A stretch of 64,000 bases of DNA from Charina bottae (taxonomy: Eukaryota > Chordata > Lepidosauria > Squamata > Charinaidae), in assembly GCA_023362775.1 (NCBI GenBank), contig JALMGJ010000011.1, positions 26,521,501 to 26,585,500 of the forward strand, written 5' to 3'. Below are positions 11,001-21,735 of the stretch, piece after piece. Made by a program: the position numbers and the translations under genes. Below the pieces are notes generated by a model. The model had not been told where the DNA came from. It saw only the letters and a list, made by a program, of their open reading frames with translations, and made no database searches. The first letter of the stretch is position 1, and each line of letters begins with the position of its first letter.

Positions 11001-14000
11001 TTTTAGACAATTGAGCTGGTATCATATACCATCAGTACATCATTTTACAGAAGTTCTCTTTTAAATTATAGCACAATGTAAATTTAACACCAGTTGGCCA
11101 CATTTTCTCTTATATGCTCATATTTATATTTTAACCAAATTTGCAGCCAATTTCACCATATAGTCTTTAACCTGTTCATCCTCTGTTTCAAACCTTAGTA
11201 ACAATTTATACATTTTAGCTGTTATGTGATCTTCATTTGTACATAACTATTTCAAATTCAGTTTTCTCCTTCTCAGTTCCAATTGTCTTTTTGTCCATAT
11301 TAAACCCCTCCTTCATCTGATGATAAGAAAACCATTAAAAAGATCCTTCTGTTGCTAATTGTTCTCTTGTCTTCATCTTAATTTCTTCCATATCTTGTAT
11401 TAGTAAGTCCTCCGATGTTAACTATTGTTCTTTTTCTGCTCTTCTATAAAAAGCTTCTTGTGTGGATGTCAATAATGATATCTTTGGACACAGTCTGGGT
11501 TAACAATTATTCCATATTCTTTTTTTTAATAGTAAATTTTATTAGGTTTCAAGAGAAGAATAAAAACTACAAAAAAAACCACAAAGAAAAAAACTACAAA
11601 GAAAAAAACTAAAAAGGTGTGGAAACACAAGATAAAAAGTTGGAAGCCTTTCTTTTTGTAAATTTGAATTATTCCATATTCTTAATAACATGTTTCTCCA
11701 GTAACAATTCTTAAAATCTACATTTACTTTCACTTTGTCATATCATAAGAAACAGGCCACCCAAACTTCAGATTGTCATCTTCCAGCTCTTATTTTATTT
11801 ATTTTATTTATTATTATTCTCTAATTTCTTCACAATATCCATTACTTCATCCATACAAAACAACATGCAGGAAACTACAATTTGCGATTATGTACCCCTA
11901 CTCTTCCTCTTTCTTTTGCATCCTGTAAAATCTTTATTTTACTCTCGTTTATTTTCCCCTGCCATATTAACCTTGAAAAAACTTTGTGCCATTGTTGAAA
12001 AGGTACATCCTTTTTCAATATTGGTATAGTCTGGAATAAAAATACAAATAACTATGTTATTCTCTAACATATCTCTTCTTTATGGATCTCTTTAGCTCAC
12101 CTATAGTCCCACTCCAGTGATGAAGGAAAAATATCCCGGTTTCCCCTTCTACCAGATGGTTCCTAAGGAAGAGCTTCAATATGAGGGCATTCTGTCTCTG
12201 CTTCTGCACTTCAGATGGATATGGATTGGGGTGGTGGTGATGGATAATGACAATGGAGAAAGATTTGTGCAAACCGTGTTTCCTATGTTTTCTCAGAAAG
12301 GCATCTGTTTTGCATTCATACAAAAACTCCCCATTGTAACTTTTATTACTGATGTGTTTGAGATGCTGCATAAAGGGGAAAAGATTTATGATGCTTTGAT
12401 CAGCAGTAAAGTTACAGTGATACTTGCATATGGGGAATCTCACTCCATGGGATTGTTTAGATTTGCATCTTATCTATCAGATGAAAATGTAGACAGTAAG
12501 CCTAGGAAACCCCTAGGGAAAGTATGGATCACCACAGCCCAAATGGAGATTGTTTCATTTGGATTTCAAAGGTATTGGGATTTAGAATTTTTGCATGGAG
12601 CTTTAGGCTTTGCATTTCATTCCAACGATGTGTCTGGATTTCAGCAATTTATTGAGAGTCAAAATCCTTCCATCATGAAAGGAGATGGTTTTTTGAAAGG
12701 CTTTTGGGAGGAGGCCTTCAATTGCCGATTTCTAGCTACGCTTCTAAATGAAGAAGAGAACATTTGCACTGGGCAGGAGAAACTGGAGAGACTCCCTGCC
12801 CCCTTTTTTGAAATGTCCATGTCTGGCCACAGCTACAGTATCTACAATGCTGTCTATGCCATAGCCCATGCTTTACATGCCATGTCTACATCTGGACTCA
12901 AACACAGAGCAATGATGGATGGTGGGCTCCGGATTCATCATCAGCCATTTTGGCAGGTAATGTACTAAATATGCCCTTGAGTCTCTTGCATGATGACTGA
13001 ACTCAATGCAACATCAGGATATCCTTTAAAATAAAATGGTTGTTGCCACTGGTAGAAAAATAATTGTACGAAAAAATTAGGAAACTATGAAATTAATTCA
13101 AGTAATAAATATGCCTTTAATGAATAATTAAAGGGATGTAGTTCAAATGAAATGAAAAAAGCCCTTGAACATTTGATTTGAGAAGCCTTTTCATCTTTAG
13201 CTTTTTAAATATATTTGCTTTTTCATTGCAATTTAGCTTCCTAATTTCTTGAGGCACGTCACATTTAATAACAGTATTGAGGACAAGATGGCCTTTGACC
13301 AAGATGGGAATTTGGTAGCTGGATTTCATGTCATCAATTTTATTTTTTCTGAAAACCAGACAGTAGTGAAAATAGGAAGGATAGATCCACAGTCTCCTCC
13401 AGACAAAATGTTAGTCATCAAGGAAGATGCCATAACATGGAATAGCTGGTTTAACCAGGTAGGTTGCAAGAATTGGTGACTTGGGAAGTCTCTGTTCCTT
13501 CTGTGACCACTGAATCTTATCCCTTATTTAATAATCCTCTGGAATTATGAATGTGATACAAGCTGACTTGTTCTGGATCTTTGATCTTATCCATCTGATA
13601 GAATTTCTTGGAACTGTTCTCTAGTAGATGTATTAAATTTATTATTAAGTAGAGTGATATAGTTAGAAATCAAAATTAGCTAAAAATCAGGTTTAGCTAC
13701 AGTAAATGCTTAGCTAAAGCTAAAGATATGGGCAAACTAGGCATTACTTGAAATCATAGCCAACAATATATAATTCTTTTCTTCACACTCTCTTATTGAA
13801 TGTACTCCTACATGCAACCAGGACTGATGATTAATAATACCAGGGGTAAATTATTTGTTTGTTTGTTTGTTTGTTTACTTATTTATTTTCTATACTGACT
13901 ACTCTTTTTATAAATAACTCAAGGCAGCGAACATATCTAATACTCTTTCCTCCTCCTATTTTCCCCACAACAACAACCCTGTGAGGTTAGTTGGACTGAG

Positions 14001-15411
14001 AGAGAGTGACTGGCCCAAGGTCACCCAGCCAGCTTTCATGCCTAAGGAAGGACTAGAACTCTCAGTCTCCTGGTTTATATGCTTTGGTAAGAAACTAGAG
14101 TAGTTTAGTCACTCTGATTTATCCTAAAAAACAAGCAAGCAAACAAAAACTTTATTTTAATCATTAGTTTCAAAATGTAGATAGAAATCAGTACAGATAA
14201 TAAACAGTATATTAGAACTAGGAGGAATCTTGAAGTTCCCCTATTTTGCACCCTTTTTTTCCAGTATTTCTCAACCTTTGCAACTTTAAGACGTGTGGAC
14301 TTCATTTCCCAGAATTCCCCAGCAAGCATGAAATCCACATGTCTTAAAGTTGCCAAGCTTGAGGAACAATGCTCTATTCCATGCAGGATTACCCCTAAAG
14401 TATTCCCTGAGAGATGGTCAAGTTAATATTGGTAAAACTGTACTGCATCAGAAGGAAGCTCTTCCTATTAAGAGATTTTGCTAAAATACAGTTCCCAACC
14501 CTGGATTCCAGTTTTTCCCATGTGATGGAGGGGGGGACGGACAAGAAAATAGCAAGTCCAGCATCTGAATAAGAGTCAGCTATTATGGCTCTTTCTGTAG
14601 TCTCTTCTTAAACATATTAAGGTATATTACTGATTTTGGGATACCTATTTTTTTAACTGTTATCATTCCTGAAAATTGAATTTGATCTTGCATCAATCTT
14701 TATATGACATAGTTTGTTCAGGATGGGAAAAAGATTTGGAAATCTAATCCATGATATTTAAGAGGCAGTTCAATGTTTCAAGAAGACAATGTCATTATTG
14801 GTCTAGCTGAAGTATGCCCTGAACCCATGGATGTGTGGTAGTCATACTACACAGAATGAAAAGCCCCCCAGAAAAGCAATGCTTCTAAGGACATTATTTT
14901 TAAGAGTATAACTTACATTGTTGATTTGTTTCTTTACAAGATAGACATGGCCTGTTTCTCTCTGCACCCCAAGCTGTTATCCAGGTTCTACTAAACAAGC
15001 CTTAGAGGGGAAGCCATTTTGCTGCTACTCTTGTAACCCATGTCCAGAAGGTAAAATTGCAGAAAAGGAGGGTAAGGATGGAATATTACTGTCATTCTGT
15101 TGCTTCCAGAAAGATATATTAATTATATATATTACTTATGTATGAGCATGTATATATAAATCTACATCACACTATCTCTCTTCTATCTATTTGTCGATCT
15201 GCAAAGCCAGTGTGGTGTAGTGATTAAGGTGCTGGACTAGGAGTTAGTTCACTCTTAGGCACAGAACTGGCTGAATGATTTGGGGCCAGTCCCTCTCCCT
15301 CAGTCGAGACTAGGAAGTGAGAAACATCTGTCTACCAGCCTGTCCTGGACAGCATGGTAGGTTACAAGGCATAAGCTTCAATGAAGAGGTTATCAGTCTC
15401 AGAATGATTCA

Positions 15412-15442
<31 letters not shown>

Positions 15443-18400
15443 GCAGATAGATAGAAATAAATAGAAATGGAGAAAATATATAGTTATGTGAAAAATGGCT
15501 GCAGGACATTCCTCCTCCTCCTCCTCCTCCTCCTCCTCCTCCTCTCCAAACAAATTGTGCACTGATTGTGTGTAGATTAGCGATATACAATCTATCTTTC
15601 TCTGGTTAAATAGCTGCACCAAAAACAAAAGTTCCTAAATGTTATACAGAAATAAAGATAATTGTGGAGTTTTATAAACTTTATTTATTTGTTTATTCAT
15701 TTGTTTATTTATTCATAAGTTTACTCGTTATTTATTCATAAGTTTTATAAATAAGAGGCTCTACCCAGTGTACCCAATCAAAATATAATACAGAGTAGCA
15801 ATACAAGAAAAACATTAACAAATAATTAATGCACAGATGTTTCTCTCAGTCAATCAATCAAGCATCAAACAACAGCCTAACCAAGGAACTACCAAGGAGA
15901 GAACAACACCCCCACCAATACAAGCAGGGCAAGCCATTACAGTATATATAAACAGAGAGCATACCCCATTCCCCTCTCACACTGAAGAAGTTGCCTAGTT
16001 TGGCAATGAAATGTCTGCAAGAAAACAACAAGGCTCAGAGAGCACCAAGGACTCCACAATTCTGTACTTTCTCCTATCACATTGGAAAATAAGAATTTGA
16101 TAGCCATTCTGGGAAATTCAAGTCTGAAGACTATTTGTGATAGTAGGGCCATTGGCTGTGTAAGACGCATGGTCTTTTTTGTTATTTGAACATAGCTTTG
16201 GAATATATCTGCCTTCTGGGTCACTGTATGCATTGCTGCCAAACAATTTGATTATCTTGAAGTTAAGCAAATAAGATCATACATCATTATGATACTAATT
16301 CTATCTATCCTCTAGTTAGCTTTGTAAAAAAAAGATGGAACTATCAACACCAGGGACCAAAGTTTTGGCATTGGTAATGTTTTGGGGTCAAGGAAGATGG
16401 ACCAGTCTAGAGAAAGCCAGTTGATATAAATCAAAATTCCGGGCTTCTGGTGTGAGTCATCGCTGATTGAAAACATCTCCACAAACAAGCGGAGATGACG
16501 AACGCTGTGAAGAATGAAAGACCAGCAAGTAGACCAGTCCTTCGAATCTCTCCAGAGAAGGAGAGATTGGGAGATCGTCCATGAGTACTCTGAATGGCAG
16601 CTCCGCATAAGGAGATGGTAAAACAATGATCTCCCATGGGTTTGAGCACCAGGAGCCTAGGGAGATGACAACTTTGCTTTCAGCAGCGGAGGACACTTTC
16701 ATAAGGACAATAAGCCAGGCAAACTCACTTTCTAATCACATTTGAAATGTTCAGTTTAACCACTTTATGGATATTAGAGACCTTCAAAATGATGAGCTTA
16801 ATTTGACACCTGGTGAGTTTTACCTTCTTCTTTGGATTTAAGAAATTTTTAAGAATTTAAAATAATATACAATTGGCAAAAAGCAAAAAAAAAAAAAAAA
16901 AAAAAGATTTAAGAGAGTTTTAAACAGATTGAGAAATTTGGAATATTGGTTATTTTTGCTGTAAGATTTGAAAAACAAGCATATAATTAAATAATATACT
17001 CATGGGAGAACACTGAAGCAGAACTAAGCCCATATTAGGAACTGAGGTTTAATGAAGGCTGCAAATGAACACTAGAGGAAACTAAAGGGCCAGGCAGAAA
17101 AGAGTTAAAATGGCTAAGCCCCCTATAACTTTTTATTATCTTAAAGAGTTTTTTGAAACATGGACTGAGATATTAATAACTAATATCTCAGAAAGAATAC
17201 AGATTTCAATGGATAAACTTTTAGAAGATGATGAGAAAAATTTTAATTTTTTTTTTACCTGACATAGACATTATAGAGTTTGAAGGCAAGGAAGATAACA
17301 AAATTGAGATTACCAAAATGGGAATACGAAAGACAAATCAAGAAAAGGATCTGGACATGGAACAGCTGCAACAAGAAATTTTGGATGTTGACTCTTTATG
17401 GGATTAACAAAGTAGGCTGGTGAAAGCTTTAAAGACTCCTTTTTAATGCCAAAGAGTGATGAAAGGTCAAATCCTCTGATGCCAGAGGATTGATTTAAAA
17501 GTTAAGATTGTGTAGAGAAAAAAGAAGGAATATAAAGTTGGACAATTTGATCAGGGTTAAACTATTTGATATTTCTGGCCTAATTGACATTTTGCTGAAC
17601 TAGGACTGAAAAGATGATGATTAATGAATTCTATAAATAGAAGTTAGGCTATGGGGAGAAGACCTTTTTTTATTTGTAACTTTAAAAGAGGGTAAAAAGT
17701 TACTATATTAGCTTCTGCTAGGTGTGATAAAGGTTGGAAGCCACTTCTTTATTATTTATTTTGTTGCCTTTTTCTTTTCTTTTCTTTTCTTTTCTTTTCT
17801 TTTCTTTTCTTTTCTTTTTTCCTTGCTTTTCTTTATTTTCTTTCCTACTTTTTCTCTTTTTTTGCACCTTTTTGTTTTACTTTTCTTTTGCACCTTCTGA
17901 ACTTTTCTTTCTTTTTCTTTTTTCTTCTAGTTTAGTCTGTATTATTTTTTACTATGTTTATTAAAAATGTTAATAAAATTATTTTTAAAAAAACAATGAT
18001 TACCTTATAACTAAAATATACAAATTATTGTTAACATTGGAAACGGAAGAAGAACTATTAAAAGATTGTATGGTAAAATGGATGAAAAATTTTCAATATA
18101 ACATCCAACTTGAACAATGGGAAAATATGTGGTTAAAGGGTCTCAAATTTACAGTATGTTATAATCTTAAAGAAAATTTCTATAAGATGATGTATAGATG
18201 GTATTTGACATCAGATAAACTTTCTAAAATGTATAAAGGAGTACCAAACATCTGTTGGAAATGTAAAAAACATGAAGGAACCTTTTACCACCTTTGGTGG
18301 TTTTGTAAAAAAGTTAAAGAATACTAGATGGAGATATATACAACTATTCGAAAGATTTTGAAAATGGACATTCAACTGAGTCCAGAAATTTTCTAATTGG

Positions 18401-19357
18401 TGATGATGGACACACGCCTAGAAAAAGCCCATGGTACTTTACTTCTCTATATGACAATGGCTGCGAGACTACTTTTTGCCCAACTTTGGAAAGACCAGGC
18501 ACTACCCACAGTGGAGGAGTGGTTAGTTAATCTTTCGTAATTAGCAGGAATGGCGAAACTGATGGCTATTAGCAAAGAAAAAACATTGATAAAATTTAAG
18601 AAATACTGGAAGCCATTCATTGACTTTTTGCATGAAACTGAATACAGTCAAATAGTGAAATATGGTTTCAATGATTAGTTATAATTATAGATTATCAGGA
18701 AAAGTAGAAGCAACAATATAAAGTTAAATAAGGGTTGTATGAAAGGTTTTTTGTATCTATCCTTTGTAAAGGAAGTCGGAAGTCACTTTGTTAAATATAC
18801 GTTTGTATTTTCATTTTTGTTGCTTCTGTTCTGTACTTCTTTCTTTCTTACTTTCACTGTAATTTCCCTTTTTTATTTTTAATTTACACATTACAAAAAT
18901 AGAAGAATATTTCAAAACTCCAAAAAAAAAAAAAAGATATAAATCATAATTCCATCAAGGACTCCATATCTAGACTGGAAAAAAAAATCTTTTTCTTTAA
19001 AATTTTTAATTTAAATTTTATTTTACATAATAATACATTACATGAAAAGACAAGACATGACATGACATGACATGACATAACATCATTACACTTTTGAAGC
19101 AAATACAATTATAACTCTCCCTACGTAACAACCTTTCTTTCCTCCTCCCATTCTTACTTGACTTCCCTTCCCTCTTCTCTCCTCTCCATCTTTCTCTCCT
19201 TACCTCCTCTTAGACTGGAAAAAAAATCTTGAGGCCTGCGTATGACATAGAAAAAGACTTTTCTGAATGTCTTTACTGCAGTCAAGTTATCCATATTGTT
19301 GCAGCCCATCTATAAAAGTCCGCTGTCATGGAGATGGGCGGTCATAAATTCGAATAA

Positions 19358-19392
<35 letters not shown>

Positions 19393-20531
19393 AATAATAC
19401 TCCTGATTCCGCTCTCAATATTTTTGCATGGTACTTTAAAATAGGGATTTATTGAAGATGTTATTCTTCATATAAGAGATGCATATGCTGATTTCATAGA
19501 CCTGGTCATAACTATGACATTTATTTCTTACTTGGAGTAAAAAGTAATGTAACTTTTAAACTTAGATAAAGTTATCAAGGTTACAAAGATTTATGAATCC
19601 ATATCAATTTGACATCCTTTCCATTTCAGATCTGAATGACTGTTATGCTTGCACAGATGAAAATTATCCCAACAAAAAACAGGATTCATGTATTCCCAAA
19701 GATATAAGTTTCTTGTCATATAAAGAACCTCTGGGGATCAGTTTAGCCTGTTTTTCTCTTTTCTGTTCCACAATCACAGTTCTGGTACTAAGGACATTTC
19801 TGATGCATCACAACAGTTCCATTGTCAAAGCCAGCAACCGGGATCTCACCTACATTCTCCTGGTCACCCTCCTGCTCTGCTTCCTTTGTTCATTACTATT
19901 CATCGGTCAGCCAAATGAGGTGACATGTCTTCTCCGACAAACTGCTTTCAGCATCATCTTCTCCACGGCTGTTTCCTGTGTGCTGGCCAAGACTGTGACT
20001 GTGGTCCTGGCTTTTACGACAACCAAGCCAGGAAATGGGATGAAGAAATGGGTGGGGAAAAGACTGGGCTATTGTTTTGTTTTATCTGGCTTCTTAATTC
20101 AGGTTGGGATTTGCACGATATGGCTGTCCATCTCTCCTCCTGTCACAGATGCTGACCTGCACTCAGAGACTGGAAAAATTGTCCTACAGTGTAAGGAAGG
20201 GTCCATGATTATGTTTTACTTTACACGGGGTCATATGGTGGTCTTGTCCATGATCAGTTTCATTGTTGCTTTCTTGGCCAGGAAGTTACCTGACAGTTTC
20301 AATGAAGCCAAGTTCATCACTTTCAGCATGTTGGTCTTCTGCGTTGTTTGGCTGTCCTTTCTTCCAACCTACCTGAGCACCAAGGGGAAAGATATGGTGG
20401 CTGTGGAGATCTTCTCAATGTTAGCCTCGAGTGCTGGGCTGCTGATCTGCATCTTTTTCCCCAAATGCTACATTATTGTGTTGAGGCCTGAGCTGAACAA
20501 GAAGGAACTAAGAATAAAAAGAAATTGCTGA
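5333..20531 (+). CDS. Vomeronasal type-2 receptor, gene A (six exons, intact)
   Basis: Family C GPCR of vomeronasal neurons, which in other vertebrates detects peptides and other water-soluble cues and signals through Go and TRPC2. The coding sequence joins 5333-5550, 6459-6750, 12096-12956, 13237-13458, 14945-15071 and 19630-20531. All junctions are GT/AG, phases are 2, 0, 0, 0 and 1, the total is 2622 nt (873 aa) and no internal stop was seen. Residues 1-19 look like a signal peptide. About 25-531 form the Venus-flytrap ligand domain (ANF_receptor type). About 532-600 hold nine cysteines (NCD3G linker). About 605-860 form the 7TM domain with [17 protein letters not shown] and the family end motif [13 protein letters not shown]. 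Length and exon plan are normal for V2Rs. Introns 2 and 5 are swollen by repeats. Expression cannot be judged from sequence. Confidence 0.9.
5551..6458 (+). other. V2R gene A intron 1
   Basis: 908-bp intron with no recognised repeat. The counterpart in gene B is only 343 bp. Confidence 0.7.
6459..6750 (+). CDS. V2R gene A, exon 2
   Basis: 292-bp exon between ATTCCAG| and |GTAGGA. It encodes [28 protein letters not shown] and AVIGGLDS, part of lobe 1 of the Venus-flytrap domain. Phase 2 in and phase 0 out. The frame stays open past the donor into intron, so the spliced end was set by homology with genes B and D. Confidence 0.9.
6751..7577 (+). other. V2R gene A intron 2, proximal part
   Basis: Non-coding sequence without a recognised repeat, before the run of inserted elements that fills the rest of intron 2 (7586-12050). 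Confidence 0.5.
7586..7936. mobile_element. Non-autonomous hAT element with internal tandem repeats
   Basis: Ends carry near-identical inverted repeats (CAGAGCTTTCCAAA at left; the right end reads CATAGCTTTCCAAA on the opposite strand), flanked by an exact 8-bp duplication ATTTAGAT (7578-7585 and 7937-7944), the hAT signature. The 351-bp body has no transposase. It contains three diverged copies of a unit of about 55-60 bp starting GGCACAAGGCAGGCACTA at about 7694, 7749 and 7810. Confidence 0.8.
7945..8115 (+). mobile_element. L2-type LINE 3' tail plus (AAAT)n/(CAAA)n
   Basis: The strings ACCGCCCAGAGT and GGAGATGGGCGGTCAT are typical of the 3' terminus of squamate L2 elements. They are followed by AAAT repeats (about 8041-8090) and CAAA repeats (to 8115). 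Similar tails occur at 19290-19395 and 60540-60630. Confidence 0.7.
8268..8510 (+). mobile_element. Sauria-type tRNA SINE
   Basis: Starts with the tRNA-derived head GAGCCAGTTTGGTGTAGTG and GATTAAGGCACC (A-box region), then GTCCCGCCTTAGGCATGAAG and GGGTGACC. The 3' body (CAATGGCAAACCA, TTGCCAAGAAAACTTCAGGG, GTCACCAGGA) differs from the other Sauria-like copies here and resembles RTE-derived SINE tails. Confidence 0.75.
8740..9690 (-). mobile_element. CR1 LINE, 3' half of the polymerase
   Basis: Minus-strand translation gives CR1 reverse-transcriptase pieces in order: [18 protein letters not shown] near 9590-9540, then [23 protein letters not shown] (about 9275-9205), then [19 protein letters not shown] and [13 protein letters not shown] (about 9015-8890). 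Frameshifts and stops are frequent. It is a decayed, 5'-truncated copy in intron 2 of gene A. Confidence 0.85.
9700..10165 (+). mobile_element. L2 LINE reverse-transcriptase fragment
   Basis: The frame near 9776-9960 reads [20 protein letters not shown] and then VVEKVV. At 9971 it continues [15 protein letters not shown]. These match the N-terminal RT region of L2 elements (LDP...[22 protein letters not shown]). The active-site box is not present. It faces opposite to the adjacent CR1. Confidence 0.75.
10325..12050 (-). mobile_element. 5'-truncated L1 inserted just upstream of V2R-A exon 3
   Basis: Minus-strand L1 with the C-terminus of ORF2 readable at 11025-10585 ([43 protein letters not shown]) and more decayed ORF2 sequence up to about 11500. 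The insertion is bounded by an imperfect TSD, ACTATGGTTATTCTCT (10309-10324) and ACTATGTTATTCTCT (12051-12065). Its far end is about 45 bp before the exon 3 acceptor of gene A. The TSD copy and what follows retain a pyrimidine-rich tract ending TTTAG. Confidence 0.85.
11522..11666 (-). mobile_element. Short L1 3' end nested in the minus-strand L1
   Basis: A 145-bp insertion with its A-rich end at the left, flanked by the direct repeat AATTATTCCATATTCTT (11505-11521 and 11667-11683). On the minus strand it reads as an L1 3'UTR ending CCTAATAAAATTTACT. A minimal 5'-truncated insertion. Confidence 0.8.
12096..12956 (+). CDS. V2R gene A, exon 3
   Basis: 861-bp main ligand-domain exon, from TCTCTTTAG| to TGGCAG|GTAATG, phase 0 at both ends. 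It encodes [35 protein letters not shown] and [24 protein letters not shown]. Open throughout. Confidence 0.92.
13237..13458 (+). CDS. V2R gene A, exon 4
   Basis: 222 bp, between CAATTTAG| and CCAG|GTAGGT, phase 0/0. It encodes the end of the flytrap domain: [18 protein letters not shown] and ITWNSWFNQ. Same length as in gene B. Confidence 0.9.
13459..13849 (+). other. V2R gene A intron 4, proximal part
   Basis: No recognised element; a (TTTG)n run begins the SINE tail at the right boundary. Confidence 0.5.
13850..14085 (-). mobile_element. Sauria-type SINE
   Basis: Minus-strand copy with the diagnostic 3' body (ATAAATAACTCAAGGCAGC, TCCTCCTCCTATTTTCCCCA, CAACAACCCTGTGAGGT) and part of the tRNA head (TCATGCCTAAGG, TAGAACTC). 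(TTTG)n and (TTTA)n lie at its 3' tail. Confidence 0.85.
14262..14371. mobile_element. Short hAT-type MITE (near palindrome)
   Basis: A 110-bp element that is almost entirely two inverted arms: left TTTCTCAACCTTTGCAACTTT and AAGACGTGTGGACTTCAT, right ATGAAATCCACATGTCTTAA followed by AGTTGCCAAGCTTGAGG. The terminal pattern is typical of vertebrate hAT MITEs. The 8-bp flanks do not match well, so the TSD has decayed. Confidence 0.7.
14945..15071 (+). CDS. V2R gene A, exon 5
   Basis: 127 bp between AAGATAG| and GGAGG|GTAAGG, phase 0 in and 1 out. It encodes six of the nine cysteines of the NCD3G linker (CTPSC, then [18 protein letters not shown]). Too short to be seen as an isolated ORF; found by comparison with gene B. 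Confidence 0.88.
15205..15443 (+). mobile_element. tRNA-derived SINE with (AAC)n tail
   Basis: The head AGCCAGTGTGGTGTAGTG and GATTAAGGTGCTGGACTAGG matches the Sauria tRNA part; the body is diverged and it ends in an AAC microsatellite (about 15418-15443). Confidence 0.65.
15508..15543. repeat. (CTC)n microsatellite
   Basis: Twelve uninterrupted triplets in intron 5 of gene A. The glycine- or glutamate-rich frames across it are not genes. Confidence 0.95.
15841..16053 (+). mobile_element. Penelope-like element (PLE) 3' end with hammerhead remnant
   Basis: Same subfamily as the minus-strand PLE at 40298-40913: shared strings ACCAAGGAGAGAACAA, CCCCCACCAATACA, AAAACAACAAGGCTCAGAG and AGCACCAAGGACTCC at the end. 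It contains CTGAAGA (15982-15988), a TTGCC/GGCAA stem and GAAATGTC, a slightly decayed hammerhead core (canonical GAAAC is GAAAT here). Confidence 0.75.
16441..18935 (+). mobile_element. Rearranged L1 in intron 5 of V2R-A
   Basis: Flanked by an 18-bp TSD with one mismatch, starting GATATAAATCA (16423-16440 and 18936-18953), and ending in poly-A. From 5' to 3' it has an L1-type 5' region beginning GGCTTCTGGTGTG-like sequence, a decayed ORF1-like part (about 17110-17640), an L1 3'UTR-like end with a (TTTTC)n tract and AATAAAATTATTTTTAAAA (to about 17990), then the ORF2 C-terminus at 18030-18680 ([13 protein letters not shown] and [20 protein letters not shown] strings) and a second 3'UTR. The RT core is missing. 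Either one L1 with an internal insertion or two merged copies. Confidence 0.7.
18991..19210 (-). mobile_element. Short L1 3' end insertion
   Basis: 220-bp insertion flanked by TAGACTGGAAAAAAAA-type direct repeats (18971-18990 and 19211-19229). Its T-rich/A-rich orientation indicates the 3' end at the left (minus strand). It contains a (CATGA)n run and a pyrimidine-rich stretch. Confidence 0.7.
19290..19395 (+). mobile_element. L2-type LINE 3' tail
   Basis: CATGGAGATGGGCGGTCATAA followed by (AAAT)n, the same terminal motif as at 7945-8115. Very short, 5'-truncated. Confidence 0.6.
19630..20531 (+). CDS. V2R gene A, exon 6 (7TM exon)
   Basis: 902-bp last exon after CCATTTCAG|. Its first two bases complete an Asp codon from exon 5. 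It encodes the last three linker cysteines ([14 protein letters not shown] and SCIPK), seven hydrophobic segments, and the C-terminal [17 protein letters not shown] followed by stop at 20529-20531. Intact. Confidence 0.93.
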
Positions 20532-21130
20532 ATGTATTCAAGGATTTTGTTTTTATCTGTGTTTTTATACGTGCAGCAGAAATACCACAGAATATTGGAC
20601 TAGCATTTATACTGAAAAACTAGACAGTAAAGCAATCTTCTCCTTTGTTTATACATTTATTCTTGTTGTTTAGCAAAGATCAAGTGTAGGAGCTATTAAT
20701 TATGCACATGCCCACTTTTTAAACTTCTTATTGATTCAGTGTTCCAGGATTTGACAGATGGTGTGTTTTATCTTTAGGGAGACATTTCTTGGCTTAAAAT
20801 TTATTTGATTAATTTTCTCATCTTTTTCTATGGATCAGGAAGAAAAAAGTCCAGGAAGAATCATGTGGCAACATATGTAATTCCAGCTTCCATTCTTGTG
20901 TGTTCTCAGGATATAAAATTTATACTAACTGACACAAAGTTGTTATCACTATATTTTATTTCAGGATTTAAAAGAAATTTGAAAAAGAGGAAAAAAAAGA
21001 GGAAAAAGACATTTATTTCTTTCAATCTTCATCTGTGCTAGATGAATTTCTCAAGTTGTACAGCTCAAAAGAGGGAACAAGATTCTTTTTGGGTATAGTA
21101 TGGCTCATAAACCTCCAGATATTCTAATTT
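20532..21130 (+). other. 3' flank of V2R gene A
   Basis: Contains the probable 3'UTR and AT-rich sequence. Parts resemble sequence after the orphan exon at 22136-22260 (for example GTGTTTTTA...GCAG), so both copies descend from one duplicated unit. No further gene was recognised. Confidence 0.5.
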
Positions 21131-21144
21131 TAAAAGAATACTGA

Positions 21145-21149
21145 TAGAT

Positions 21150-21194
<45 letters not shown>

Positions 21195-21252
21195 TAGATA
21201 GATAGATAGATAGATGATAGATAGATGATAGATAGATGATAGATAGATAGAT
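21145..21252. repeat. (GATA)n microsatellite
   Basis: About 108 bp of GATA units with a few interruptions. Confidence 0.95.
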
Positions 21253-21335
21253 CATTTCTTGACAAAACAAAATCAAACAGGATTCTATTGGTCTACCTCT
21301 ACCTCATGTTGTATTTGTGTTTCTGTTTTTGACTC

Positions 21336-21343
21336 GAGCCCTT

Positions 21344-21375
<32 letters not shown>

Positions 21376-21605
21376 TTTTCCCACCTCTATTGCTTTTATA
21401 AATAACTCAAGGCAGGGAACATACCTAATACTCCTTCGTCCTCCTATTTTCCCCACAACAACAACCCTGTGAGGTGAGTTGGGCTGAGAGAGAGTGACTG
21501 GCCCAAGCTCACCCAGCTGGCTTTCATGCCTAAGGCAGGAGTAGAACTCACAGCCTCCTGGTTTCTAGCCCGTTGCCTTAACCACTAGACCAAACTAGCT
21601 CATAC
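21336..21605 (-). mobile_element. Full-length Sauria-type SINE
   Basis: Minus-strand copy including the (TTTA)n tail, ATAAATAACTCAAGGCAGG, TCCTCCTATTTTCCCCACAA, GGGCTGAGAGAGAGTGACTG, the tRNA-like TAGCCCGTTGCCTTAACCAC and the 5' terminus near ACCAAACTAGCTC. It sits 130 bp upstream of the broken V2R exon fragment. Confidence 0.9.
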
Positions 21606-21735
21606 ACTTCTGCAGCATTTCCCAAGTCTCCTAGGATTCTTTTCTTACTCACAATTTGGCTTATCTCCATCTCTGCTCTGCAGTTCTGTAACTTCTCTGC
21701 TCAGCCTTGTGCTGCCCAAATTAAGGTAATTTGCC

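Noticed and set aside
14262..14371. Near-palindrome as a regulatory hairpin or microRNA gene
   Set aside because: Sequence matches the common hAT MITE type; no independent sign of a microRNA precursor.
15399..15628. Gly-rich and Glu-rich minus-strand frames
   Set aside because: Readings of the (CTC)n and (AAC)n microsatellites.
21145..21252. Regular repeats as a CRISPR array
   Set aside because: Four-base units without spacers in a vertebrate genome; a microsatellite.
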